A stretch of DNA of 64,000 bases from Microplitis mediator (Eukaryota > Arthropoda > Insecta > Hymenoptera > Braconidae). The notes below the pieces were generated by a model. The model searched no databases. It worked only from the letters and a program-made list of their open reading frames with translations, and was not told the DNA's origin. Shown piece after piece: positions 1-11,215 of the stretch; position 1 is the first letter of the stretch; each line of letters opens with the position of its first letter. The stretch covers positions 3,557,879 to 3,621,878 of the forward strand of contig NC_079977.1 in the NCBI RefSeq assembly GCF_029852145.1. Reading direction: 5' to 3'. Made by a program: the position numbers and the translations under genes.

Positions 1-227
1 ATGCTCACATTACACAGTCGCCGTTTTTCCCTCTCATATCGTGCTTCCTCTTCTATCTCTATTTTTTTATTATTATATTATTATGATGCGTGCGATGGTG
101 CTGTTGCGCGAGAACGTACTGTCTCGTTATTCAAACTTAGCGCGTGCAATTTATCTCGATTTTACATCGTAGAGGATGTGAGCTGCGTGACGATGCGGCG
201 ACGTATAATGCTGAAGAGTGCCGTCAA

Positions 228-256
228 ATATATATCTATATATATTTATATATACG
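228..256. repeat. TA-rich microsatellite
   Basis: A short imperfect TATATA run with a few C interruptions. Similar short runs occur at 936-958, 38917-38935, 45165-45195 and 60097-60117. They are typical genome background. Confidence 0.75.
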
Positions 257-540
257 TACTAGTCGGGTGTCGTGTCATGCGTTATTCACGATCTCATATT
301 GAAATGGCCAGAACGAGAAAGAAAAAAGGCACACAAGAGATGCTGATATATGTTGGCTCTGTTGCTGTAGCTTTCGCTTACAACACAAAAATTAAAATAG
401 ATAGACAAACGAAAATGAGAAAAAAAGTACGTATGCACTATGTATGGGTATTTGTATATCAAGACCCCATGTATGATGTATATACATGTTGGATGTGATG
501 ACATGTGCCTGTCAGTTTTGTCCCTAAGTCACACACAGAC

Positions 541-566
541 ATTGACACACACACACACTCACACAT
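541..566. repeat. (CA)n microsatellite
   Basis: ACACACACACAC followed by TCACACATG. A similar (AC)n run lies at 12730-12745 and another at 54430-54445. Confidence 0.85.
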
Positions 567-1869
567 GTACATAATATTGTAATTGTGTGGATGTAGATGC
601 CTGTGTGTATAAAAGCAATGCGATGTCTAGGTGTGTCTACTGATCCTCACACCACACCCTTCAACACTGTACTCACTCATTCTCTATACCATATACCTGC
701 TTGGAATATAATGCACCGACGAACAATGACGTGCGGTGATGTATGTGGGTTACGAGTCGAGCAGCTGTTGCCCTCGACAACTGCTTCCTCACACTCCCGT
801 GGGCGCTCACAATGTCACAATGACGTGTGAGCACTTGTGACAGGATCATGTGGGTACACTACGTACTACATTTGAGTTTGTATTACAAGCGCTTGGCTGC
901 ACGCAACCTGGGGTGGCGTACGACTCTTGACGCTTTATATATACATATATATATATATTTGTGTGAGTATCCATGGATCGTACACAATGAAACTAACGTA
1001 ATTATGTACGTACTTAATTACACATTGACACATTTTAAACTTTGCGGGTACTTATTCTTTCCATTACTTAAGAAAATTAATGATAAGTATCGTAACCACA
1101 CTGAGAGAATAAGAAACTTATAGAAGTATTGCATTTTCTTCTTACAAGAGATTATGCTATTGGAAATTTTAGATCTACTATATTTTTAGTGCGAAAATTT
1201 GAAGATTTCATTTGAAATCATTCTCTTGATCCAAGAAATCTGAGCTCAGCTTGAGATGTACTAAGCTTCTTTTTTTAGTACTGTGGATAAATCCCGATTT
1301 TCTTCTGTCAAGGAAATTAGTCTTCAACTTGAAAGAAGAATTGCTTATAACTTAAACCACACTACTATTCAAGCAGTGAAATATGAATTTTTTCATGTAC
1401 CTAAGATTGGAGCGTCTTCCGTGCAACGAAAACGGAAAAAATTTATGTAATTTTACTGCTTAAGGCGTAGTTGGGGTGGCCTGTAGTTTTCGGCTATTTT
1501 TTTGTAATTAAGAGGCTGGCTCATTACTGCCTGATAATTATCTCTTGAGATGTATGACTTGATAGTAAAAACGATAGGGAAAATGAATTATAGGTAAACA
1601 TTTTTGGGGTAGACAAACAATTAGGATGGACTAATTTTGAGGGATTAACATCAGAAAGGATCAACTACGAGGAGCGGACAGTGTGACGGACAGCCCTTAG
1701 TAAATCCCCGGCGGACATTCCCCTTCCTTTTAGTCGTGGAAAACGACGTTGTGGGCTACATTGGACATATATGTGTATACTACAGTATCTATACTGTGGC
1801 GTATACTATAGTGTCCTGTTGTATAGTTTGGTACCGAGTAGTATATGGGCTGGCGCATTTGCCAGCTAT

Positions 1870-1930
1870 CGAGACTGGATCACGTCACGTCGCGTCGGAT
1901 CGCGTTACGCTCTCGACACTGATCGGAGAT
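1870..1930. promoter_or_regulatory. CpG-dense patch
   Basis: The segment around CACGTCACGTCGCGTCGGAT is rich in CpG and contains CACGTCACGTCGCG, with ACGTCA-type (CRE-like) half-sites. It lies next to the inverted pair ACAGTATCTATACTGT (about 1781-1796). It stands out from the A/T-rich flanks. Function is inferred from composition only. Confidence 0.25.
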
Positions 1931-2987
1931 TAGCCCCCTGATTGCATTCAAATCACGCACAAAGAGCTCAACTGGAGAACCTCTCGCTTTTCGTACCCAT
2001 TCGTATACCGTAACGTAAACCACTCGCCAGGGGCTCCTGCCCTATCTGACAGCCGTATCTAACGGATTTCTAACGACCTTTTGTCGCCTCAAAATATTAA
2101 ACCGTGATTATAGCAGGAAGCGTCTGTCAAGTGGAATAACTATAAGCCCTTTTCTCTTTCTTTCTCTCTTTTCCTCGCTATCCAGCCCCGCAGGGTGTGT
2201 TGAGAATTTTTTTAATCATTAATGTCCATATATTTATACTAAAAAAAATTTATGCGTTCAGCTGAAGTCTTTTATTCTCTAATTGGGTGTTTTCAAAACC
2301 CCCTTATTACTCAGTTTTATTCTTTCGAATTAACATTGCGTCATAATAAATTGTGACACGCTAATTTTTTTAGATCTGGGAATGAAAATAAAATTGTAGG
2401 GAATTCATTGTTTTGACGTGGAGTTGATTAAGAATTCAAAGTTTCCCATTAATTTTGTTATTTTCGCATCATATTTTTCATCGGAAAATATATAATCACT
2501 AAAAGTTGTGTTTGGGGATGATGCGAACAAGGTTAAAAACTGTAAAAATGACAGTATGAACAACAAGAACCGGCTTTTTGACCGCAAAAGTGTGAAAATT
2601 GCAACTACTACAATAATTTTTCAGAGGCATTGTCAAAATTACTGAAATTTTCACGCTGTAATTTTTCAAATTCTTTATTTTCCGTGCAAGGATGTCAAAA
2701 TAACAATAAATCTCCATGGACCGTAAATAAAAAAAATGTAGAAGTGTTTTATTGGCTGCCATTTATCATCTAAAAGATCCGCATTAAGAATATTCGGTAA
2801 CAATCCGATAGTTTTCGTGTCTCGCATCGAAAGTAATAACAACCATCATCATCATTAGTATTAGTATTAGAATATTGAATAAATATATGAGAAAAAAAAT
2901 ATAGCTATTCACAAATCACAAAACCGATAGTCGATACAAACTTAATTAATTACAAAAAAGATTTACGTAAATGAATGGATACAAGGT

Positions 2988-3010
2988 TGGGTTCGAACCT
3001 ACAGCTCGTG
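2988..3010. repeat. Isolated B-box-like sequence, possible SINE remnant
   Basis: GGTTGGGTTCGAACCTACAG contains a Pol III B-box-like GGTTCGAACC palindrome. I could not place a convincing A box or cloverleaf on either strand, so this is at most a decayed tRNA-derived element. Confidence 0.2.
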
Positions 3011-6000
3011 TTCACCAAAAACCACCAGACGACATCCGTTTTCGTTGATAATCACCACCCAAGTGCCTTAGGATTGGTCATTAGTGATATTAAGCTGGTC
3101 AAAAGAACTAAATGAATTGCTTGGGAGACACCTCATTAACGGTTTCATTGGCTCACGATCATTATACATCCAAAGGTTCAATTTATGCGAAACGTATCTA
3201 TACATATATATGTTTGATGTAAATTTCTATGTATGAAACTCCAACACAAGGAATCTAAACTCATGCGTCAGCTGGCGTATAATGAAGCTATATCGTGAGG
3301 ACTCTGAAATCTTGTCAGGAAAGATAAACGTGAAGACTGGTTTTGACGTATTTTCGCGGAATTTTTTATCCTCTTTTCGTCGTATAAGATTTCAGAAGAG
3401 TATAAAGATAAATAGTTGTAGTAGGAGGCGATCGAAAAGTCGCTCTGAAGCGGGTGTCATTCGTCATCTAGAAAAGTGAAAAATCGGTGAGATGAAGCTT
3501 TTTTTCTCTTTCTCACAATTTATTGAAGATGTAGTATAACTTACACACACATATATATAAATTTCAATGTGAAATAAGTAACAGTGTGGAGGTGAGAAGA
3601 AAGATGAAGGAAAGGTGTGGGTAGACAGTCGACTGTGCGGGAATGATAAAGTAGCGTATGCGTTTGCTTAGTAAATAGTGTGATTGATCGATATTATATT
3701 CATAGCAGCCAACGAGTTGTCATCAATCATTGGCAACTGCCACGCATAAATGTGTTGTAAATATATCTATGTATATATATATTTATGAACGTATTATAGT
3801 CATAACATGAGATGAATTTTACTAAGGAAATAGAGATGATTGTTGATAAAGTGGGTTTTTTCTCATACAACACTTTCTAATGTCTTTATTGTAATTAATT
3901 ACATACATCATATCGATGTAAGAGATAAAATATGAACTATAGTTAGATTAGTATTATGATACAGTCTATATTATTTATTTCAATAACCGACTGTTGAAGA
4001 AAGAAATTCGAAGTCTTCTGTAGGGTCATGAGCTTACAAGCGGAAACGTAATTTATCGTGAAAAATTCGACTATTGGTTTCATAAGTGAACTCAGGCGTA
4101 AAAAAGAGGATTTTGAGAATCTAAGCTATGTTATGAATTTTTTTATTCAAAACTGCAGCTTCCATTATATTAGAGCATTCTGGTCTCTAGACGTAATGAA
4201 ATCACATCTTTTGTTGGCAAACAGCTGACAGGGCCAGTCAATTTTTTCAGTCTCAATAATGTCCGAGTTGTTGTTCATTTGATAGTTCATTTTTGAAGTT
4301 TAAGTTACGCTATGTTTTGATTTTTTATTACTTTGTTTTACTATAGCAGGGAGAAACAGAATTCAATGTGAAGATTTCTGACCTTCCACAGAATATGTGA
4401 AAATAATTCGATGTAATTTTAGATGGTCTTTCAAATTATTCATTTGTTTCAACTAAAGCATAGTTTATTACAAAATTATGAATTTTTGTTACCGTCGAAA
4501 AAACGGATGTATGCAAAGATTTGAATATTTTGAAGCCATGGTATAAAAGTATAGGTTTTTGAAATTGAATAAACCGATATATTTAAAGTTTTAGATCCAA
4601 GTATTTTAAAACTCGTAATCGCCCTTTTATTTATGAATTTCAAGTCCTGTAGTATAGAGGCAGCAATAGCAGCTTTACTTGATTTATTCATCACCTTACA
4701 CGCCTGAGTTTGCCATTTATACACAGTGGCACATCTAACGACTACGACTATCGGCAATGTAGTAGACACTCTTCGAGTCGGTAGTTCGGTGAAAAGGATG
4801 GATCAACTTTTCCAAACTTGGCGCAGATACTTTCGCGCAGATGTATCATTAATCCTGAGAGTCGTACGACGAGGATGGATTCACCAACGGCCACGGTCGG
4901 GTGATTTAGTAGAGGCTATACTCGAGAGTTGGCGTTTTTCTTCCTGTACTACTTCCCGGGTATGCTTCCTCTTATTCCAACTACAATATCCCTTTTTAGT
5001 ATCTTCTCAAAAAGATAAATTGTCTGTCGACATTTCATTTGGTCACGCCATTTCACCAACATTATGGGGTAAGGGAAAAATAAGGCGCGAATCAAGATTC
5101 AACACCGTAGGGGTGCCGTAATTGAAGTAATATCCAGACGATAAAAAATAAACGGTCATTTATAAGATATATAAAAATGATAGGCATGAATTGTTAAGTT
5201 GCATGACAATGGCCTGGTGTAACTGGCATACAGTAGTCTCTCTCTTTATTTATTGTTATTTTTCCTTCTCTTTTACTCTCCCATTCCCCTCTTCTTCTTG
5301 TCTGCCACTCTTACTTGAGAACCCCTCAGGTAATGTGATCCTGCGGCAGCCTAAATAAACATGCTAGAATAAATAAAAGCTATTTGAAACGTCAGAGCAG
5401 TGTTTGTCTAGCTGTCAGAGTGCTGTTCATCTTGTCCTTTTTTTTATTGTTTTTTTTACTTCCATCTCAGCATACTTCGCTCACTCCACTTAACAAATGA
5501 ATTTTTGAATCGCCAGCCACTTCCAGTTTGCCATCGGCCCGTTTATTCAGTCCTATCTACTCAAGTAAACCTACCAGGGAATATTTAATCAGATTATCAT
5601 GCCGCCATAGTATGATTAAACTCATTTTGACAAAAGAGCGAAGACTATGAACATATTCCGCACCTCGTAAGTTAACGAATACATTCAAAGTAGGGAACTG
5701 CAACTCAGTATGTTGAGGCATAAAATTCTAACTTTTGAAAGGAAACGCGTCATCTATGTCACATATACCATTCACACAGGGTACGGTAGTGGTGATATGG
5801 GGTCTAATGGTTGATAGCAGAACGGGAACGGCAAATTGACAGTCGATGTTTGTCCGTCTGCATATACAATTTAACTGGCTGTCTGGCTGTGTGACATCTC
5901 GCGACGCCCTCTTTATTATACATTCAATTATTAGACGCTGCTCGTGACAAGCACTATTGCATATTTATATCGACCTCTTTTATACCTTGCTCCTTCCTAA

Positions 6001-6626
6001 GGTCTCTCTTTCTTTTTCTATTCCAGCCGTTCGTACTGTAGATGGATAAAGAGGGTTTTCAGGGGATCTCCTGACAACCCGTCATGAGCATACGTTAACA
6101 TTCTTAATAAAATTTACTCATTCGTGAAATATTTCATGTACATATACTACTTTAATATATTTTTTGTATCAACTTTGAATATTAAGGCGAAATAAATAGC
6201 AAATTATAAACTGATTTCTAAATTTTATATTTTACTGCACGGAACACAGTTTACAGTTTTTAGTGCAAAAACAGGGACCTTGTTTTTTCAAAGTCCACCA
6301 TTTTTTTATTTTTCGATAAAATTTCATAATTTTAGTTCCGATTGGAATGACAGCTTTAGATTAAGAATAGTTAAGAATTTTTGATTACAGATGTCCTTAA
6401 GAGTCAAAATCACCCAAGCCATCCACGCGCTTATTTTTTGAGGCGCCTACTTCAAGTGATAATAATAATAATCAAACATATTCAATTTCTTCAAACAAAT
6501 TTTTTTTTGTTACCTCAAGATGTAAATAAAAACATATTAAAAATTCAAAACTTTTCATTTGTTCTTTTTCAAAAAAAAGACCCCTAAAAATAGGCATAAA
6601 AACGGCGCAAGTCATCAGGCTACCTT
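3011..6626. other. Intergenic: no supported gene
   Basis: Mostly unique A/T-rich sequence with poly-T/pyrimidine tracts (5220-5300, 5440-5465). A 131-codon plus-strand frame at 4726-5121 is the longest here. It has fairly balanced composition but no domain, signal peptide or splice context I can recognise, and a 97-codon frame overlaps its start on the other strand. Confidence 0.55.
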
Positions 6627-6778
6627 AAGGGGTAGTTCAGGATTTTGGGGGTGACCTAAGATTTTCTGACATACTAGTCTCTGTATGCAAAACATTTTAG
6701 AAATCTAGTCATTCAGGAGATTTTTTACCAATTTGTTGTTTTTCTTCCATTGCGCGAAAAACGTCCGATTTTCAGGTA

Positions 6779-7249
6779 CACACAGAAAAAACGAATTTCG
6801 TGCTGATAACAAAAGACGGGATAACGAAAGATTTTGTTATAATGACAAACATAATTAGCTTACGGTAACAAATCAATTTGTTATAGTAACAAACGAATTT
6901 GTGTCGTAATTAAGAAGTCGATTTGTTATGAGAACACATGATGTTTATTATAATAATATCGTCGTAATTTAAAGCCGGCATTTGCAACCGTAAGTAATCT
7001 TAGCTTATGATCACAAAAATTTTTCTTAATGCTACAAATTCATTTTGTTACTTTTACAAATCGGTTTTTTAATTGAAACACAATAGTTTTGGTACAGTTA
7101 CAAACTATTGCTTGGCCCAACGGAGAATTCGCTAGCATTACAAAAAACATTGTAATCCCAACGAATGCTTCGTTATCCGTATATTAAGGCAGAATTTTGT
7201 TACCGTAAGTTATCTTATCTTGTGGCCACGAAAAATTTTTTTCCGTGCA
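6779..7249. mobile_element. CACACAGAAAAAAC-ended MITE (471 bp), TA-flanked
   Basis: TA (6777-6778 and 7250-7251) brackets imperfect inverted ends: CACACAGAAAAAACGAATTT at the left and, read in reverse from the right, TGCACGGAAAAAAATTTTTC. The interior is rich in repeated AACAAAT and TTTGTTA motifs in both orientations, so it folds extensively. A TTAAGGGGTAGTTCAGG stretch (6627-6643) just to the left may be the end of an older element into which this one inserted. Confidence 0.65.
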
Positions 7250-7251
7250 TA

Positions 7252-8459
7252 ATGGACGCTTTCAAGGACTGGAAAAGTCTTACATAAAACTGTAGTTTAC
7301 GTCTTAAAAATAATGTAATTTTTAAAGTTTCGAAGTAGAGGGCCTTCGATATTTGAAACTAATTTTCCCACTATTCTTTTTTTGGTGCAGATTTGGCCGC
7401 ATCCCATCAGAGCTCATGTTTCTTCTATGTGACTAATGAAAATTTAATATTGTGTAATTGAATACATATTGAACTATTAATTGTACGAGACTCTCTGCTA
7501 CTGATTGATAATTGTCTACTAGTTGTCACGAGTTGTTATTGTAATAAATGATGAGTAGCAAGAATAATAACGACTCCAACGACCAAGCCTGTACTGGTTT
7601 TGTAATACATATATGTATCATATACCTTAACATAGCCAAGTAATTTCTACTCTTGATCAGCCTTTATAACCTGTTATAAGTCAGTTCATACAATATGCTT
7701 TGATGTGCACTCACGGCGGATGTCTTGTCACATTGACACCAGTCAAATTATCATTTCTCGTGACATATTCTCCGGATAGATATGAGACAGTGTAATCTAT
7801 TCCTCCATTATCAACATTATAAATACACATATATTTTATCTTCTCATATATAATTTAAGGCGAGCTAAAGACTCATCATTAATTAACCAATTAACCAGTG
7901 GATCCGGTAAGTTGAGATAAAATTTCAAAAACTCCTGATCGATATTTATGATTATTTTTTTATACCTCTCTGTATTTATATTATATGTATTTTGATGTAC
8001 AACTACGTAATATATCAGCCGAAGCTAGATTACTATCCCAAGACATTTATGACTCCATCGTTTTTTTAACGAATATAATAACATACTTGACTGATTGATA
8101 ATCTCACTGAGTTGGCTTATATTACATATATCAGTAATCATAGATTTATCTCGAGTCTTACAGAATTGATGCATGTAGATAAATTCAGTGGCTTTACCAA
8201 TTATAATTAATTTTATGTGCGATAAAACTTGTTTTTATAATATATGTTAGAATTTGTTGAATATAATTACGACAGGTTAAATACATTATGCATTGCAAAA
8301 CATATGTATTTAAATATTAAATTATTAATAAATATAAAAATAGCCGGTATATTTAAAACTTATTTTAATTATCATAGTTGTTGACTAATTTCGTAAATTT
8401 CAAATACATATATTTATATACATTGGATTGATTTTAAAAAATTGACTATTTCTTTCTCA
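7252..8459. other. Intergenic: no supported feature
   Basis: Very A/T-rich, with stops in all frames. No termini or tandem structure noticed. Confidence 0.6.
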
Positions 8460-9503
8460 TATATAGGGGAGGAGGGGGAAAAATTTTCAATACGCCAATA
8501 AATTCGGGCGGATAATAAGCTTATCGAAATTTCTTAAATAATGAGGGCAAAAAAATAGACCACCAAAACTGTTCATTAAATATAATTTATTAAGAAAGTT
8601 AAAGAATAATAAAATTACATTTTGAAGTTATATCGCAGCAGACAATTAAAATGATTTTTATATCATTAAAATACAATTGTTTTATAGTTATTTGCAAATA
8701 TCACACGTGTAAAGGGCTGTTTATAAATGGCGTAAGCATAATTTTGAGCATTTTATAACCCCCCTCCCCCATGATAAGCATTAGTAAGATTTTGAACTAA
8801 TAACATCCACCCCCCTCTGAAATCTTATGTAAGATATACATTAATTTTGGGCTTTAAATAAGTTAAAAAATATTTTTAATTATTTTTACTCTTTATACAT
8901 GTATTATAAAACTTTGATTTAATTAATAAAATATTAAAATTTTTAATGCGCTAACATTCAAACAAAAATAAATAAAATAAGATATTATACTGATCAAATC
9001 AGTAATTGTAATGTAAAATATTTAAAACAGTGTAATAAAATTTGAGTTATAATTAAACTTCAAATTTCTGTCCATGGCAAGGCAAGCCAGTCTTCAAAAT
9101 TTTCTATTACTGGTATGTCATTCGTTTTTTCTTCTTCTGATATTTCTTTATCTACAATAACTTCGTCTTCAGGGAGCCATTCAATGATATTGTGACCATA
9201 TAATTCTAAATCATGAATACACAAAATTTCCCCTGGACGTCGTGCAGCTATTTCAAATGGCCTAACTCTAGTAGACGTTCCAGCAGGCTGTAATTCTTTA
9301 AAAGAATAAAAAATATCAAATCCTAAATTTTTTGGAGGGCCCACTTTGCCGCTAATTTTCGATTTTTCAATTTTAATGGACGCAGCATAATGAAGTAAAA
9401 ATAAGTATCAAGGGTCTAAAAAGAAGTAAACGCGTAAAAAAATGAATGATATTATAATTATTTTCCTTAAGGGGCCCACTCTGCCTCCCCTCTCCACTAT
9501 ATA
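8460..9503. mobile_element. Probable DNA-transposon remnant of about 1 kb with imperfect terminal repeats
   Basis: The left end begins TATATAGGGGAGG. The right end, read in reverse, begins TATATAGTGGAGAGGGGAGG. Both carry G-rich blocks, with more C-rich blocks at 8758-8775 and 8808-8818 and a GGGCCCACT-TGCC motif repeated at 9337-9352 and 9471-9484. The interior is A/T-rich except for the orphan reading frame at 9060-9407. No clear target-site duplication is visible, so the limits are approximate. Confidence 0.4.
9060..9407 (-). pseudogene. Orphan reading frame (115 codons) inside a repeat; exon fragment or transposon remnant
   Basis: The minus-strand frame stays open from just after a TGA at 9408-9410 to the TAA at 9060-9062. 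It has no in-frame Met; reading from the GTG at 9344 gives 94 residues. The translation looks like a real globular protein, with segments such as FEIAARRPGEILCIHDLELY and HNIIEWLPEDEV, then an acidic EEEK stretch and an end in ALPWTEI. It sits between imperfect inverted ends of a roughly 1-kb element (8460-9503). I do not recognise the family. It could be the last exon of an old transposase, a captured host exon or a decayed retrocopy. Splice acceptor-like AGs lie near 9350 and 9343, but none is decisive. There is no evidence of expression. Confidence 0.4.
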
Positions 9504-9890
9504 TGAATATTTTCAACAGAAATGATTAATATTGTTTACTTTTTCTGAAAATATGGGTGGCTTTGATATTTGATACATTTTTAGCACTCGAATGCTTACA
9601 GCCTTGAAAGTTGATCTTTTTGAAAGACTTCATGGCCATGTACATATTTTCTTTGAACCACTTAACCCGCTTAGACGCTTATTGACAGAGTTTAGGAAAC
9701 AGCTGACAAAAATTTAAAACTTATGATTTAACAAATGATGAGCATGTGACATTTAAAAGTTGTTTACTATTTATAATTTTAGTTTGACAAGTTAATATTT
9801 AATTTATGTGTATTGTACAAACACGGAAACAAAGTTACATTACACTCAGTGTCTCTCTCAATGATAGACAAAGTACATACATAAAGTAAG

Positions 9891-10106
9891 TTGACATTTA
9901 ATTCGTATTTTTTCTTCTTTTCTTCTCTGTATATCTCTTTCTTTCTTGTGTGTATCGAGATAAATACTAACCTATACCCTCCCGACGTCTCTTGCCGCAT
10001 CGTTATGGTCGCGACGTTGACGGACGGCTCTCTTATGGACGCTCGACAGGAAACACAAATTGTGGGCGCAGCTGCACTGATAGCAATCAAGAAACACGGT
10101 AGGTAG
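9891..10106 (+). other. Exon-like open stretch ending at a splice-donor-like site; weak coding candidate
   Basis: From ATG at 10006 the plus strand reads MVATLTDGSLMDARQETQ, then IVGAAALIAIKKHG, and meets GGTAGGT, a good insect 5' splice site, followed almost at once by TAG. This part is richer in G+C than its surroundings. The frame is open upstream to about 9891 but runs through low-complexity pyrimidine sequence there. No partner exon was identified. It could be the first coding exon of a small gene, part of a noncoding RNA, or chance. Confidence 0.2.
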
Positions 10107-10611
10107 CACCGTCGAGTGACTGGATAATCATTCTCTCGTACTAGCTTGTGAGTGTTTACGTTGACCGAGTTGTTGATGTTGGAGTTTAACGTTAAGAGAA
10201 GTGAGAGAGAATGAGAGAAAAGAGCTAGAGTAAATAGGCGAATAAGGAGAACAAAGACAAGACTGATTAAAGATAGAAAAGATGAGTTTATATTTTTTTG
10301 TTCGGAAATTTTTTCATAATTACTGTTTACTTTGTTATTTATATTTTTATTTTAGATAAAAAATGATAAATGTCTTATTCTGAGAAGCGTTGGACTATTT
10401 TGTACATAAAATATTTTTTAAATTCTGTATTATAATTTTTTTCTGAACAATCGTGATTCCTATCTCAAATTTGAAAATTTAAAACTCATGAAAATTTGAA
10501 ATTTTCGTAAGTAATTACAAATTTTTCATTATTCCCTGTCATTAGCGATACGCGATTCAAAGTTTTTTTAATTATTGATAATGTTTGAGTACTTAAAGAA
10601 TAGTATGAACA

Positions 10612-11215
10612 CAAAAAAGAATATTATTATAAAAAATAGTATATTACACATCGAGGGCGAAAAGTAGGACATTATAATCCGTGTGTAATTGCCTACCCGA
10701 GCCGGAGGTGAAGGGGGCAAACATTTGGATTGAGATGTTCTCATTTCCGGAGTGTGCATACGATTTTTCACCAGACCAAAATCTAAAAGTTTGAATTTCT
10801 ACCTCTGTTTGTACCCTAGTGGATCCGAATTACGGTAAATTGCGGATTTGGCTGTAAATTACGGTATTATACCGCAAAAGTATACCGTTTTTACCGTGGA
10901 TTTGCGGTAAAAAGACAGTAATTTGCCGTAAAATTGTGACAGGGCTGCGGTATTTTACCGTATAGTCAAGTATTGCATTGTAAAGACTAAAAATAAAGAT
11001 GCATACAATGCTTACGGTGAAAATGCAGCAAATTGCGTTTTTTTACCGTAAAAATGCCATGAATTACCGCATATTCGGCAATTTACCGTAATTCAGATCC
11101 GCCAGAATAAAAACAATGGCGCATGCGCTGACTTTGATCACTTGTTTTCTCATAACAGAAAAGAACGACTTTCTTCCCTCTAAACAAGGCAGAAATTTAT
11201 AATTTTGGTGCAAGT
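10612..11215 (+). mobile_element. AGTATATTACACA-core repeat split by a TTACGGTAA hairpin
   Basis: The text AATAGTATATTACACATCGA at the left and AATGGCGCATGCGCT, GAACGACTTTCTTCCCTCTA at the right matches the repeat cores at 28.65 kb (plus) and 63.2 kb (minus). Between them, at 10819-11103, sits a separate hairpin element, so this copy was interrupted by a later insertion. The 67-codon minus-strand frame at 10568-10771 falls in the repeat and is not a gene. Confidence 0.65.
10819..11103. mobile_element. Small hairpin element built of TTACGGTAA / TTACCGTAA motifs
   Basis: The ends GGATCCGAATTACGGTAAAT and ATTTACCGTAATTCAGATCC are inverted. The interior repeats ACGGTA, TACCGT and GCGGTAAA many times, so the whole 280-bp unit can pair with itself in several registers. 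It is inserted in a copy of the AGTATATTACACA repeat. Confidence 0.75.

Larger units (their letters stand above)
1..2985. other. Intergenic: microsatellites and unique A/T-rich DNA
   Basis: Apart from the microsatellites near 230, 541 and 940 and the CpG patch at 1870-1930, I see no gene, RNA or element with clear ends. The open frames (up to 165 codons) pass through low-complexity sequence and carry no recognisable domain. Confidence 0.6.

Noticed and set aside
1..498. 165-codon frame running in from the window edge
   Set aside because: It crosses TA microsatellite sequence (ISIYIYIYV) and has no recognisable domain.
4726..5121. 131-codon plus-strand frame with fairly balanced composition
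   Set aside because: No family, signal peptide, or splice or promoter context could be seen, and an opposite-strand frame overlaps it. At this length chance frames are expected in 64 kb.
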